Shown: one piece after another, positions 6,966 through 16,774 of the stretch
Numbering within the stretch: position 1 is the first letter of the stretch
How the letters are laid out: each line of letters starts with the position of its first letter
NCBI GenBank assembly: GCA_017962615.1
Contig: JAGCUZ010000017.1
Span: forward strand, 1-39,455
Source of the DNA: Bacteroidales bacterium
Lineage (GTDB): Bacteria; Bacteroidota; Bacteroidia; Bacteroidales; P3
Direction: 5' to 3'
Length of the DNA: 39,455 nt
Made by a program: the position numbers and the translations under genes
The notes under the pieces: generated by a model
Seen by the model: only the letters and a program-made list of their open reading frames with translations
Told to the model about the DNA's origin: nothing
Databases searched by the model: none

Positions 6966-9314
6966 ATGACAAAAAATTTAGTAATTGTAGAGTCACCGGC
7001 AAAGGCGAAAACAATAGAGAAATTTTTAGGCAAAGACTACACGGTAATGTCGAGCTACGGACACATACGTGACCTTGCCAAGAAAGAGATGAGCATCAAT
7101 GTGGAGAACAACTATGAGCCGATTTATCACATTGCCGAAGACAAGCACAAACTGGTGTCGGACCTGCAGAAAGCCGTGAAAGGCGCCGATGTGGTGTGGC
7201 TGGCGTCCGATGAAGACCGCGAGGGAGAGGCTATAGCCTGGCACCTCCACGAAACCCTCGACCTGAAGGGGAAAGACACTCACCGTATAGTTTTTAACGA
7301 GATTACCAAGCCCGCGATACTGCACGCCATCGAGAACCCGCGCGACATAGACATGAGCCTCGTGGCTGCACAGCAGGCCCGCCGCGTGCTTGACAGGCTT
7401 GTGGGTTACGAGATAAGCCCCATACTGTGGGCCAAGATTAAACCCGCGCTCAGCGCCGGACGCGTGCAGAGCGTGGCGGTGCGTCTCATAGTGGAACGCG
7501 AAGAAGAGGTGCAGAACTTCGAGTCGCAGAGCTATTTCAGACTCACAGCCCAGTTCAGCGTGCCGGGGCTTAACGGCAAGACGCTGAGCACCGAGCTGTC
7601 AAAGAGATTCGACAACAACACAGAGGCCGAGCAGTTTCTCAAATCGCTTGGCGACTGCGGGTTCAAGGTAACCAAGGTCGACACCAAGCCGATACACCGC
7701 ACCCCTGCCCCACCCTTCACCACCTCGACACTGCAACAGGAGGCAGGCCGCAAGCTGGGATTCAGCGTGGCACGTACCATGCAGATAGCTCAGCAGCTGT
7801 ACGAAAGCGGACATATCACATATATGCGTACCGACTCGGTCAACCTGTCGGACCTGGCTCTTAACATGGCCAGCAAAGAGATAGAGAGTCTGTACGGCAA
7901 AGAATATGTGAAGACTCGCCATTACACAACCAAGACCAAAGGTGCCCAGGAGGCCCACGAGGCTATCCGCCCCACCTACATGGAGAACACCACCATCAAC
8001 GCTGACTCGTCGCAGAAACGTCTTTACGAGCTGATATGGAAGCGCACCATCGCCTCGCAGATGAGCGACGCCGAGCTGGAAAAGACGACGGTGGAGATAA
8101 GCATAGACGGTCACCCCGAGCATTTCGGCTGCAGCGGCGAGCAGATGCTCTTCGACGGATTCCTGAAGGTATATATGGAGTCGGTGGACGACGAAGACGA
8201 CCAGGACACCGAGAACTCGAGCCGCCTGCTGCCGCCCGTGAAGGAGGGCAGCACGCTGAAGCTGGAATCGGCTGAGGCAAGCCAGCACTACACGCAGCAT
8301 CCGCCGCGCTACTCAGAGGCCAGCCTGGTGAAGAAGCTCGAGGACCTCGGCATAGGACGTCCTTCGACATACGCGCCGACAATCAGCACCATACTGAAAC
8401 GCGAATATGTAATAAAAGAAGACCGCGAGCCCGTGAGCAACGAGTGCATCGTGCTGCGACTGGAGAACGGGCACGACGTGAAGGTATCGACACGCACAGA
8501 GAAGTCGGGCGCCGAGAAAGGAAAACTCATCCCTACCGATATCGGAACAGTGGTGAACAAGTTCCTGCTGGAGCATTTCGACGAGATTCTTGACTACAAC
8601 TTCACGGCCACCGTCGAGAAAGACTTCGACGAGATTGCCTCGGGCAAGAAAGAGTGGCGCAAGGTTATAGACCAGTTCTACCAGCCATTCCACCGCAACA
8701 TAATTTCGACTCAGCAAAACAGCAAACGCACCAGCGGCCAGCGGCTGCTGGGCGTGGACCCGAAGAGCGGCAAGAACGTGTACGCCAAGATAGGTCGTTA
8801 CGGTACCCTTGTGCAGGTGGGCGACACCAACAGCGACGAGAAGCCCCACTTTGCCAGTATGAAGAAGGGGCAGAGCATCGAGAGCATCACCCTCGAAGAG
8901 GCTCTGAGCCTGTTCAGCCTGCCACGCACGGTTGGACGGTTCGAGGGGCACGACGTGGTGGTGTCGGTGGGTAGGTTTGGACCTTACGTGAGGCTGGACG
9001 ACAAGTTCTACTCGCTCAGCAAGACCGACGACCCATACGACATAACGCTCGACCGATGCATTAACATCATCAAGCTGAAACGCTCGTCGGAAGAGGAGAA
9101 GGCAAGACTGAAAGACCTATACCCCCGTCAAATAGGCGAACTGAACGGCTCGCCGATAGCAAGCAACATAGGTCGCTTCGGACCTTACCTGACATACAAC
9201 GGCGAGAACTTCCGCCTGACCAAGGACCAGGATCCGCTTGCAATAAACGAGGCTCAAGCGATAGAAATCATACAGGCTGCGCTTGAAAAGAGGGCGAAAA
9301 GCAAAAGAAAATAG
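6966..9314 (+). CDS. topA: DNA topoisomerase I
   Basis: This 782-aa type IA topoisomerase relaxes negative supercoils by cutting one DNA strand. The TOPRIM domain begins NLVIVESPAKAKTIEKFLG and includes SYGHIRDL and ASDEDREGEAIAWHL (acidic metal site). The catalytic tyrosine is Tyr286 in ITYMRTDS. Instead of Cys4 zinc fingers, the C-terminus carries repeats with GRYG/GRFGPY cores (near residues 610, 660 and 735), as is usual for this phylum. The ATG start agrees with the normal N-terminus. The TPR gene follows after 35 bp. Confidence 0.98.
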   Translation: MTKNLVIVESPAKAKTIEKFLGKDYTVMSSYGHIRDLAKKEMSINVENNYEPIYHIAEDKHKLVSDLQKAVKGADVVWLASDEDREGEAIAWHLHETLDLKGKDTHRIVFNEITKPAILHAIENPRDIDMSLVAAQQARRVLDRLVGYEISPILWAKIKPALSAGRVQSVAVRLIVEREEEVQNFESQSYFRLTAQFSVPGLNGKTLSTELSKRFDNNTEAEQFLKSLGDCGFKVTKVDTKPIHRTPAPPFTTSTLQQEAGRKLGFSVARTMQIAQQLYESGHITYMRTDSVNLSDLALNMASKEIESLYGKEYVKTRHYTTKTKGAQEAHEAIRPTYMENTTINADSSQKRLYELIWKRTIASQMSDAELEKTTVEISIDGHPEHFGCSGEQMLFDGFLKVYMESVDDEDDQDTENSSRLLPPVKEGSTLKLESAEASQHYTQHPPRYSEASLVKKLEDLGIGRPSTYAPTISTILKREYVIKEDREPVSNECIVLRLENGHDVKVSTRTEKSGAEKGKLIPTDIGTVVNKFLLEHFDEILDYNFTATVEKDFDEIASGKKEWRKVIDQFYQPFHRNIISTQQNSKRTSGQRLLGVDPKSGKNVYAKIGRYGTLVQVGDTNSDEKPHFASMKKGQSIESITLEEALSLFSLPRTVGRFEGHDVVVSVGRFGPYVRLDDKFYSLSKTDDPYDITLDRCINIIKLKRSSEEEKARLKDLYPRQIGELNGSPIASNIGRFGPYLTYNGENFRLTKDQDPLAINEAQAIEIIQAALEKRAKSKRK

Positions 9315-9349
9315 GCCGAAACATCTATCGACATAAACAGCAACCCACC

Positions 9350-10543
9350 GTGAACTGCAGAGCGTTAAGAGCCATAGCCTTGGTCATGATGATGACATTG
9401 GGCGCGGGACTGTCGGCACAGACGAATGGCGACATTCAGGATGGCGACACGGCGCTTGCGTCGTCGCTGGTGGCAAAAGGTAAAAACGCCGAATCGCTGC
9501 AGCTGCCCGACCTTGCCGAGCGTTACTACAACGAGGCGTTGGAAGCAGACCCGCAAAGCACGCTGGCTCACATGAGCCTCGGGCTGCTGCACGAAAGCCG
9601 CTTCCACCCCGAGCAGGCCTGCTTTGCGCTGCGCAAAGCCATAGAGTGCGACTCGCTGCTGACCGATGGACGTGGCAGCGCGTACACAGCAACGCTGTAC
9701 GAGCATCTGGCCTACAACCTTGTGGAATGCGGACGATACGACGAGGCCCGACCCTACACGGAAAGGGCCGTGGAGCTCAATCCGCAATCGGCATCGGCCT
9801 ATGCCAGCATGGCGTTGATAATAAACAGCACAAAGAACTACACTGCCGCCCTGACATGGGCCAACAAGGCCATAAAGAACGAACCGAAATATCCAAGAGC
9901 ATACAATGTGCTGGGAGTGATTCAGTACAACCAAGGACATGACAACGAGGCGATAGCACAGTTCCGCAAGACACTGTCGCTCGACCCGAACAACGTTGAC
10001 GCATACTACAACCTCGGATTGATGTACACCCAGCGCAACAATTTCGAGACAGCCATTCAATACCTGAAGAAAGGTTTGAAGCTGGAACCCAAGTCGATAA
10101 AGCTCTATTATTTCCTTGGGATTGCCTACATGCAGAAGAACGATGCAACCAAAGCCGTACAGTGCTACGAAGCCATATTGGAGATGGACAGCCTCAACGT
10201 GCGGGCGTTCAACCAGCTTGGCAGAATATACTGCAGCAAAGGCGACTACGATAAAGCCGTGGCCATGCACCAACGGGCTTCGCGCATAGACCCGCACGAC
10301 GCGACGGCTTTTAAACTACTCGGCAAGACGTATACCGAACGCGGACAGTACGACAAGGCTCTGCGAAGCTATCAGAAAGCTGTGCTGGTGAACGAAAAAG
10401 ACCACGACACCTACTGCCTTATAGCCCAACTGTATAACAAACAAGGCAACAATGCAAGAGAGACGGCATCATACAAGAAAGCCGCCAAACTGGGCAACAA
10501 AGAGGCTCAGGCGTGGATGGTGAAGCACGGCATGGGATGGTGA
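9350..10543 (+). CDS. Secreted tetratricopeptide-repeat protein
   Basis: This is a 397-aa protein with a signal peptide ending LSA-QT (cleavage near residue 24) and no lipobox, so it is probably periplasmic. From about residue 35 to the end it is made of about ten 34-residue TPR units with regular W/Y-G/A-x2-Y-x4-A-x3-P spacing (for example AYYNLGLMYTQRNNFETAIQ). TPR superhelices bind protein partners; nothing shows which. The start is GTG at 9350, the only start that places the signal peptide at the N-terminus. It lies 35 bp after topA and 33 bp before the fusion gene, so the three may be one transcript. Confidence 0.88.
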   Translation: MNCRALRAIALVMMMTLGAGLSAQTNGDIQDGDTALASSLVAKGKNAESLQLPDLAERYYNEALEADPQSTLAHMSLGLLHESRFHPEQACFALRKAIECDSLLTDGRGSAYTATLYEHLAYNLVECGRYDEARPYTERAVELNPQSASAYASMALIINSTKNYTAALTWANKAIKNEPKYPRAYNVLGVIQYNQGHDNEAIAQFRKTLSLDPNNVDAYYNLGLMYTQRNNFETAIQYLKKGLKLEPKSIKLYYFLGIAYMQKNDATKAVQCYEAILEMDSLNVRAFNQLGRIYCSKGDYDKAVAMHQRASRIDPHDATAFKLLGKTYTERGQYDKALRSYQKAVLVNEKDHDTYCLIAQLYNKQGNNARETASYKKAAKLGNKEAQAWMVKHGMGW

Positions 10544-10576
10544 GAAGCAGAGAATAGACATTAACACACCAAACGG

Positions 10577-13453
10577 TTGAAGACAATACTACATAATGTG
10601 CATATCGATGGATGTCAGCAAGACATCATCATTGATGGTTCGCAGGTAGTTGATATTGTCGCGACCGGCAAGACATTCCAAGAAAGCTGCGAAACCGACA
10701 TCGAGGATTGTACAGGCCATGCCGCCTTCCCCACCATGGCTAACGCCCATACCCATGCGGCAATGACTCTGCTGCGAGGTTGTGGCTCCGACGCGCCTTT
10801 GCACGAGTGGTTGACAAACTGGATATGGCCAAAGGAGGCAAAACTGACACCCGACATGGTGTACTGGGGCACACGCCTGGCCTGCCTTGAGATGATAAAA
10901 AGCGGCACGACGGGCTTCGCCAACATGTATTTCTATCTGGACGAAGAGGCTCGCGCCGTGGCCGACAGCGGCATACGTGCCATGCTGGGCTACAACATAC
11001 CTGACAGGGAGCCAATGGAGGGCATACAGAACCGCGTGGCAAAGTTTGCAGAGCAGCACTCCAGTGTCAATGGGTCAGATGAGCAGATGCTGCAATTCGC
11101 AATAGCCCCTCATGCCATATACACCGTAAACGGTGAACTGCTGGAATGGAGTGCAAAGACAGCCAACGAACTGGGCTGGCACTACCTCATACACATGAGC
11201 GAGACCCTGAAAGAGGTTGACGACTGCCTGCATCAGCACGGATGCCGCCCATACGAATATCTACAAAGACTCGGCATACCAGAGCTGCTGGGCGAAAGAC
11301 TTGTGGGCGCTCACAGTCTGCACCTGAACGGCAATGAGATTGAGATAATTGGCAGAAATCACTGCTCAGTGGTGCATAATCCAAACTCCAACCTGAAACT
11401 GGGGTCGGGATACAAGTTCCTATACAAAGAGCTGAAAGCGGCCGGAGCCAACATCGCCCTCGGCACAGACGGATGCGCGTCGAGCGACAACCTCGACATG
11501 CTTGAGGCAACCAAACTGATGGCTCTGCTGCAAAAAGGTTGGCGTAACGACCCCACCGTGATGCCTGCCAAGGAGGCTCTGAGCGTGGCAACCGAGAACG
11601 GCTTCAAGGCCATGGGCGTTAACGCCGGAAGGCTGGAGGCGGGCCGCAAAGCCGACCTGATGCTTGTAGACCTCGACAACACTGCCATGGCAACAGGCGA
11701 CGACTGCACCGCCAACCTGGTGTACGCCGCAAAACCGGAGGCAATTGACTCGGTGATGTGCAACGGTAAGTGGGTGATGCGCCATCGGACGGTAAAGGAC
11801 GAGAAACTTATCATAACCGAGGCCCGCAAGGCTGCAAAGAAACTACTGACGGTACTTACGGCTATAATCATCCTGACATGTACGGCATGCCACCGCAATG
11901 ACCCGACGGAGGGCAAAATGATATTCCGCTACAACGAAAGCTCGGGCATAAACACCCTCGACCCCGCTTTCGCCAAAGACCAGTCGCTGATATGGGCGGC
12001 GACGCAGCTGTACAACGGACTCGTGACAATGGATTCCAACCTGGAGGTGCAGCCGTGTATTGCCAAAAACTGGACCATCAGCCCCGACGGGCGGACCTAC
12101 ACTTTCACCCTGAGGGACGACGTATTTTTCCACAAGAACGCCCTATTCGGCAACGAAGACTCGACACGCCGTGTGACAGCGGGCGACTTCGTGTACAGTT
12201 TCAACCGCATACTCGACCCCAAAGTGGCATCGCCAGGACTATGGATTTTCAACAATGTGGACGCTGCCAACGGCTTCACCGCCAAGGACGACTCCACGCT
12301 CATCATAAGACTAAAGCAGCCATTCGCCCCGTTCATCGGCCTGTTGGGCATGCCCTACTGCAGCGTTGTGCCACGCGAAGTGGCAGAGCACTACGGGGCC
12401 GACTTCCGCAAACATCCGTGCGGCACAGGGCCGTTTGCTCTGCAGCTGTGGAAAGAGGGGGTGAAACTGGTGTTGAGGCGTAACCCGCTGTACTTCGAAA
12501 AGGATGAATCGGGCGCATCCCTGCCCTACCTCGACGCTGTGGCCGTGACGTTTATAGTGGACAGGCAGACGGCTTTCCTGGAGTTTGTGAAAGGCAACCT
12601 CGATTTCATGAACTCGCTGGCACCGTCGTACAAGGATGAGATACTGACACGCACGGGACAGCTGAAACAGAAGTATGCAAAAGATATCGACATGGTATCG
12701 ACTCCATACCTCAATACAGAATACTTAGGATTCCTTATGGACGACAAGGAGTCGCCGCTGCACGACAGAAGGGTGCGGCAAGCCATCAACTACGGCTTCG
12801 ACCGCCGCAAGATGATGAAATACATGCGAAATAACGTGGGCGTGCCGGGCTGCTACGGATTCATACCCTGCGGACTGCCGGGATACGACACCACTATCAC
12901 GCCGCGATACGAGTACAACCCTGTCAAGGCCAAACAGCTTCTGGCCGAAGCCGGCTATGCCGACGGCAAAGGGTTGCCTACGCTGACGCTGGCAACGACG
13001 GCAACCTACGTGGATCTATGCAAATTCATTCAGCAGCAACTGGGTCTTCTTGGAATGGACATACGCGTTGACGTGAATCCTCCCGGAGCACTGAGGGAAC
13101 AGATTGCCCAAAGCAAGAGTCAATGGTTCCGGGGGTCGTGGATTGCCGACTACCCCGACGCGGAAAACTACCTGTCGCTGTTCTACAGCGAAAACTTCTG
13201 CCCTGCCGGCCCGAACTACACGCACTTCGCCTCGGCAGAATACGACAAACTGTACAGAAAAGCCCAGTCGGAGACAGACGACTCTACAAGGACTGTTATG
13301 TACAAGACAATGAACCGGTTGATAATGGAAGAGGCTCCTGTAGTGGTACTATATTACGACCAAATACTGCATTTCACCCACAAAAACGTGACAGGACTGA
13401 GTTCAAATGCCATGAATGCATTGGACCTAAGAAAAGTAAAAATTAAGAATTAA
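10577..13453 (+). CDS. Fusion: MtaD/SsnA-type amidohydrolase plus OppA-type binding lipoprotein
   Basis: One open frame of 958 codons joins two proteins that are normally separate. Residues 1 to about 415 form a complete amidohydrolase like S-adenosylhomocysteine / 5-methylthioadenosine deaminases: metal ligands His58 and His60 (NAHTHAAM), His206 (HMSET), His246 (GAHSLHL) and Asp298 (LGTDGCASSDN). Residues about 424-438 are a signal-peptide-like segment ending in a lipobox-like CTAC (Cys438). Residues about 445-955 form a family 5 solute-binding protein (OppA/DppA): DFVYSFNRILDP, CGTGPF, RRVRQAINYGFDRRKMM, GFIPCGLPGY. The start is TTG. No start codon lies just before the signal-like segment; the nearest is ATG 11777 (Met401). 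If made as one chain, the deaminase would be cytosolic and the binding protein periplasmic, tethered by the hydrophobic segment. No oppBCDF genes are near. A frameshift or assembly artefact merging two overlapping genes is the main alternative. Confidence 0.9.
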   Translation: MKTILHNVHIDGCQQDIIIDGSQVVDIVATGKTFQESCETDIEDCTGHAAFPTMANAHTHAAMTLLRGCGSDAPLHEWLTNWIWPKEAKLTPDMVYWGTRLACLEMIKSGTTGFANMYFYLDEEARAVADSGIRAMLGYNIPDREPMEGIQNRVAKFAEQHSSVNGSDEQMLQFAIAPHAIYTVNGELLEWSAKTANELGWHYLIHMSETLKEVDDCLHQHGCRPYEYLQRLGIPELLGERLVGAHSLHLNGNEIEIIGRNHCSVVHNPNSNLKLGSGYKFLYKELKAAGANIALGTDGCASSDNLDMLEATKLMALLQKGWRNDPTVMPAKEALSVATENGFKAMGVNAGRLEAGRKADLMLVDLDNTAMATGDDCTANLVYAAKPEAIDSVMCNGKWVMRHRTVKDEKLIITEARKAAKKLLTVLTAIIILTCTACHRNDPTEGKMIFRYNESSGINTLDPAFAKDQSLIWAATQLYNGLVTMDSNLEVQPCIAKNWTISPDGRTYTFTLRDDVFFHKNALFGNEDSTRRVTAGDFVYSFNRILDPKVASPGLWIFNNVDAANGFTAKDDSTLIIRLKQPFAPFIGLLGMPYCSVVPREVAEHYGADFRKHPCGTGPFALQLWKEGVKLVLRRNPLYFEKDESGASLPYLDAVAVTFIVDRQTAFLEFVKGNLDFMNSLAPSYKDEILTRTGQLKQKYAKDIDMVSTPYLNTEYLGFLMDDKESPLHDRRVRQAINYGFDRRKMMKYMRNNVGVPGCYGFIPCGLPGYDTTITPRYEYNPVKAKQLLAEAGYADGKGLPTLTLATTATYVDLCKFIQQQLGLLGMDIRVDVNPPGALREQIAQSKSQWFRGSWIADYPDAENYLSLFYSENFCPAGPNYTHFASAEYDKLYRKAQSETDDSTRTVMYKTMNRLIMEEAPVVVLYYDQILHFTHKNVTGLSSNAMNALDLRKVKIKN

Positions 13454-13474
13454 AAATCTTATTAACGGACAAAC

Positions 13475-13506
13475 TTATCAACGTATCAACATATCAACGA
13501 ATTAAC
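13475..13506. repeat. Octamer array (GTTGATAY family)
   Basis: On the minus strand this is a run of GTTGATAY-type octamers; on the plus strand it reads TTATCAAC, GTATCAAC, ATATCAAC, GAATTAAC. It ends 31 nt before the next start codon. The same unit occurs at 30729-30815 and 33848-33870. Confidence 0.7.
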
Positions 13507-13537
13507 AAATAAATAATACTAACCTAAAACACGCACC

Positions 13538-14854
13538 ATGAAACAAAAATTATGTTTATTGCTTATTGCGACTTCGGTGGTCTTCGCCTCATGCCTGAAG
13601 GAGGACGACCTCGACAGGCTGCGCCACGACATGGTCATTGAGGCGGAACTGAGGCCCGACCTGGGCTTGCCGCTGGGCAAAGCGGAAATCACCATTGCCG
13701 ACCTGCTGGGCATGTTCAAGAAGACCAACGCCAACATTATGGTTGACGAATCGGGTCTGGTGACGCTTTACTATGACACTGTCATATCGACAAAGATAGT
13801 GTTTGACAGTAAAAAGGGTGACAAAGGCTCTTTCACCAAAGGGGCTTACACTAAATACCGGGAACAAATGGAGGGCAGGCTCAACATCGACATATTCGAC
13901 AACTTGAGCCACATGCCTGGCGGCGACAGCTTGATGGTGAACCGCGTGTACGCCTACATGCTGTCGGAGATAGTTGCCACTGCCAACGCCTTCACCGATC
14001 AGCTGATACAGAATCACGGCGTGAAGATGTACTTCAAGGACATGAGGCTGTACGCCAAATGCGAAGACGGCGTGAACGTGGAAATTCCTGTTAACGGAGT
14101 GGACAGCATACCTATTCGCAACCTGGGGCACCAATCGGGCAACGATGACAAATACCTGATGATGGACAGCACGGATATTGCGTACTTGATAAACCGCCGT
14201 CCGAGCGAGATACGATACACGATGGACCTAAACATCGATGTGCCGACGGCTGAGCTGACAAGCAACCCGTCAATGGAGCAGTTTATACACGACTCACTGG
14301 GACTGAACCAGATGATTGTGAACGCGCACTTTAACATGTACGTACCTTGCATCCTGTACGTCAACGGTCTGGAATTCACCACCAACATTGAGTTCCCCGC
14401 CGCATCGGAGCTGCAGAAACTGGTGCTGGACTCGTCGTACATAATGATTGAGATTGAGAACAAGCTGCCGTTTGAATTTGGCCTGCAGTGCGCCATGCTG
14501 GACGAAGACAGCGTAAAGCTGGGCTACCTGTTCGAGAGCTCGCAGGTGGGCAGCGCACCGATAGCACAAGCCGACCTTACGAGCTACGCAGTGAACGGCT
14601 CGACGCATTCGACGCTGCGCATACCACTAAGCTACAACAAGTTGGAATTGCTGAAAAAATCGAAGACTCTGCAGATGAAGTCGGTGCTGCAGACGGCGCC
14701 CTCGACAAGCGGCAAGCCTATGGTGGGCATAAAGTCGGAGGATGCCATGGCCCTCAGACTGTATGGCATATTCAAACCCCTGTTCCACGTGGAGATACCA
14801 CTGGGCGGAGACGATGGCGGCAATGACGGCGACAAGAAAGGAGGTGCAAGATGA
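13538..14854 (+). CDS. Envelope lipoprotein of unknown function
   Basis: This is a 438-aa predicted lipoprotein; the signal peptide ends FASC (Cys19), followed by KEDD, an acidic sequence often seen on surface-exposed Bacteroidota lipoproteins. The body is mostly beta-strand-like with no motif that I recognise. The C-terminus is Gly/Asp-rich (GGDDGGNDGDKKGG). It overlaps the DUF5723 gene by 4 nt (ATGA), so the two products are probably made together and may act together at the outer membrane. Confidence 0.8.
   Translation: MKQKLCLLLIATSVVFASCLKEDDLDRLRHDMVIEAELRPDLGLPLGKAEITIADLLGMFKKTNANIMVDESGLVTLYYDTVISTKIVFDSKKGDKGSFTKGAYTKYREQMEGRLNIDIFDNLSHMPGGDSLMVNRVYAYMLSEIVATANAFTDQLIQNHGVKMYFKDMRLYAKCEDGVNVEIPVNGVDSIPIRNLGHQSGNDDKYLMMDSTDIAYLINRRPSEIRYTMDLNIDVPTAELTSNPSMEQFIHDSLGLNQMIVNAHFNMYVPCILYVNGLEFTTNIEFPAASELQKLVLDSSYIMIEIENKLPFEFGLQCAMLDEDSVKLGYLFESSQVGSAPIAQADLTSYAVNGSTHSTLRIPLSYNKLELLKKSKTLQMKSVLQTAPSTSGKPMVGIKSEDAMALRLYGIFKPLFHVEIPLGGDDGGNDGDKKGGAR
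14837..14844 (+). promoter_or_regulatory. Strong Shine-Dalgarno for the DUF5723 gene
   Basis: AAAGGAGG lies 6 nt before ATG 14851 and inside the preceding CDS, as at 1406-1413. It supports coupled translation at the ATGA overlap. Confidence 0.7.
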
Positions 14855-16299
14855 AAAGACTGACAAGAATCGTCCTTATAGGACTTGCCTTGGTAGCAGC
14901 CTCCGGTCACAGCGCACTGCGGGCTCAGGAGAGCACGCTGTTCACCATGTCGACCCACATGCCGCAGCTCAACTACCTGAACCCGGCCTGCTTCCCATCG
15001 GGCGACAACTTCTATCTGGCTCTGCCCGACTTCAACATCAACTTCATCAGCCCGATAAGCATGAATAACATCATGCAGTACGACGAAACGAGGAACAAGA
15101 CGATAATCAACATCAACCATATACTCGACACCATGTCGCTGGGCGACTACGCACGACTCAACATGAGCGTACACCTGCTTGGGTTCGGATTCCGCACCAC
15201 GCACATGTTCTTTACCTTCTCGAGCCAGCTGCGCTTCAACGCCATGCTGGGTATACCGTACAACCTGTTTAACATAACGCGTACCGGCAACCTGGGCTAT
15301 GTGGGCGAGGGCAACGAGCTGCAGCTGCTTGACGGCAACCTTTTCAACATGAACATATATGCGGAATATGCCGTAGGGGCTGCTTACTCGTTCAACGAGC
15401 TGCCGATACCCGGACGCGTAGTGGTGGCTGTGCGACCCAAACTGCTGGTGGGCTATGCCAACATCAACACGGTCAACACTAACGCAAGTTTGTACACGGC
15501 CGAGGACTTCAGCATGCTGAGAGCCGACATAGCCTATCAGTTGCGCTCCTCGTCGGTGCTCAGCTACCATAACGGCGACATCACCGTAAACAAGTTCTTC
15601 CCCAGAAACTACGGCTTCGCCCTCGACCTTGGAGCCCGCTACAACGTCAACAACCTTGAGTTCTGCTTCAGCCTGCTCGACATGGGTGGTATATCGTGGA
15701 AAGAAAACGTGCACGAGATACGGCCGCAGAACGGCAACGGACAGTTTGAGTTCACCGGACTCGACATCGCCGGTCTTATCACCGAAGGTCAGATCGACTC
15801 CACCTATCTGCCTACGCTGAAAGACACGTTAGTGGCAACGATACAGCCCGTCAGCGTTGACGGTGAGAAATACTACCAAAAGATACCCACGAGATTCAAC
15901 ATCAGCGGTGCCTACCGCTACAAGAAACTGTTCAAAGCGGGTCTCACCCTGCACGGAGAGATTTACGACAAACGGTTCTACTCGACCACCACATTGTCGT
16001 GTGACATAGCCGTGGCCGACCGTGTGGAGCTGATGGCGGGTTTCTCGGTGATAAACAACGGCCAGAGCACCGACTGGTTCAACCCCGGCATCGGCGCATG
16101 CGTGTCGCTGTTCACGGCGCTGCAGCTGTACGCCATGATGGATTACACGTCGAGCGTATACCTCTTCGACGCCAAGTCCGTCAACATATATGCCGGATTG
16201 AACCTGATGCTGTTCCGCGGCGGGTCGGTATACGAACGCAAGCAAGCCAAGCAAAACCAGACCAGCGAGTTATTCCCCACCCTTACATCTGAACTTTAA
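14851..16299 (+). CDS. DUF5723-family outer-membrane beta-barrel protein
   Basis: This 482-aa protein has a signal peptide cut near LRA-QE (about residue 26). It then shows the DUF5723 pattern: HMPQLNYLNPACFP near the mature N-terminus, alternating amphipathic strands, and a GARYNVNNLEFCFSLLDMG segment followed by repeated strands to the end. Such proteins are predicted outer-membrane barrels of the Bacteroidota; a role in secretion or adhesion has been suggested for relatives but is not established. The start is fixed by the overlap with the upstream lipoprotein gene. Confidence 0.82.
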   Translation: MKRLTRIVLIGLALVAASGHSALRAQESTLFTMSTHMPQLNYLNPACFPSGDNFYLALPDFNINFISPISMNNIMQYDETRNKTIININHILDTMSLGDYARLNMSVHLLGFGFRTTHMFFTFSSQLRFNAMLGIPYNLFNITRTGNLGYVGEGNELQLLDGNLFNMNIYAEYAVGAAYSFNELPIPGRVVVAVRPKLLVGYANINTVNTNASLYTAEDFSMLRADIAYQLRSSSVLSYHNGDITVNKFFPRNYGFALDLGARYNVNNLEFCFSLLDMGGISWKENVHEIRPQNGNGQFEFTGLDIAGLITEGQIDSTYLPTLKDTLVATIQPVSVDGEKYYQKIPTRFNISGAYRYKKLFKAGLTLHGEIYDKRFYSTTTLSCDIAVADRVELMAGFSVINNGQSTDWFNPGIGACVSLFTALQLYAMMDYTSSVYLFDAKSVNIYAGLNLMLFRGGSVYERKQAKQNQTSELFPTLTSEL

Positions 16300-16307
16300 G
16301 CCGTCCT

Positions 16308-16343
16308 CTATCGTATCTATCCCATCTATCGCATCTATACAAT
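16308..16343. repeat. Nonamer array (CTATCGCAT family)
   Basis: Four 9-nt units in register (CTATCGTAT, CTATCCCAT, CTATCGCAT, CTATACAAT); the last unit runs into the ATG at 16342. Related arrays lie at 19985-20030 and 33886-33931. Confidence 0.8.
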
Positions 16344-16752
16344 GAACAACACATCACGCACACTGCTCACAATTGCGGCAATCATGCTTGCCACAGGCAT
16401 GACCGCTGCATGCAAGCGCGACTACGAGGAGTTCTACTTTGCCGGACGCGTGATAGGTGCCGAACTGTGTTCATCTACAACGATGGGGTACATGATACAG
16501 GTGGACCGTCCTTCCAACATCGGCGACACAATAACATTGGGCGAAGCGGTGCAGGAAAATGCCGTTATGGCCTACCGCTCACCCCGCAAACTGGTAAAAG
16601 ACGAGCGCGTGTACGGCGTGGCATATCTTACCAAGGACTTCGCCGCCTTGAACTGTATCGGAATATACAACTACAAACTGCCCGAGATGGTGCTGCTGAG
16701 CGTCGACGAAGATTCAGCAACAGTATTCTCAAAAACATGCCGAAGGCTTTAA
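16342..16752 (+). CDS. Small hypothetical lipoprotein
   Basis: This is a 136-aa protein with a signal peptide and lipobox TAAC (Cys24), then KRDYEEFYFAGRVIGAE and a short beta-rich body without a known motif. Its start codon abuts a 9-nt repeat array. The last codons (TCRRL-stop) are encoded by a sequence, TGCCGAAGGCT, that also occurs outside genes at 34010-34020, so the C-terminus may have been replaced by intergenic repeat DNA. It follows the DUF5723 gene by 42 bp and is probably co-transcribed. Confidence 0.7.
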   Translation: MNNTSRTLLTIAAIMLATGMTAACKRDYEEFYFAGRVIGAELCSSTTMGYMIQVDRPSNIGDTITLGEAVQENAVMAYRSPRKLVKDERVYGVAYLTKDFAALNCIGIYNYKLPEMVLLSVDEDSATVFSKTCRRL

Positions 16753-16766
16753 TTATTAATTGTTAA
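16746..16766. repeat. Short heptamer array (TTWTTAA family)
   Basis: TTATTAA and TTGTTAA units in register, with flanking partial units, ending 8 nt before the der start codon. Longer arrays of the same family are at 20998-21032 and 30834-30868. Confidence 0.6.
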
Positions 16767-16774
16767 TTTCATAA

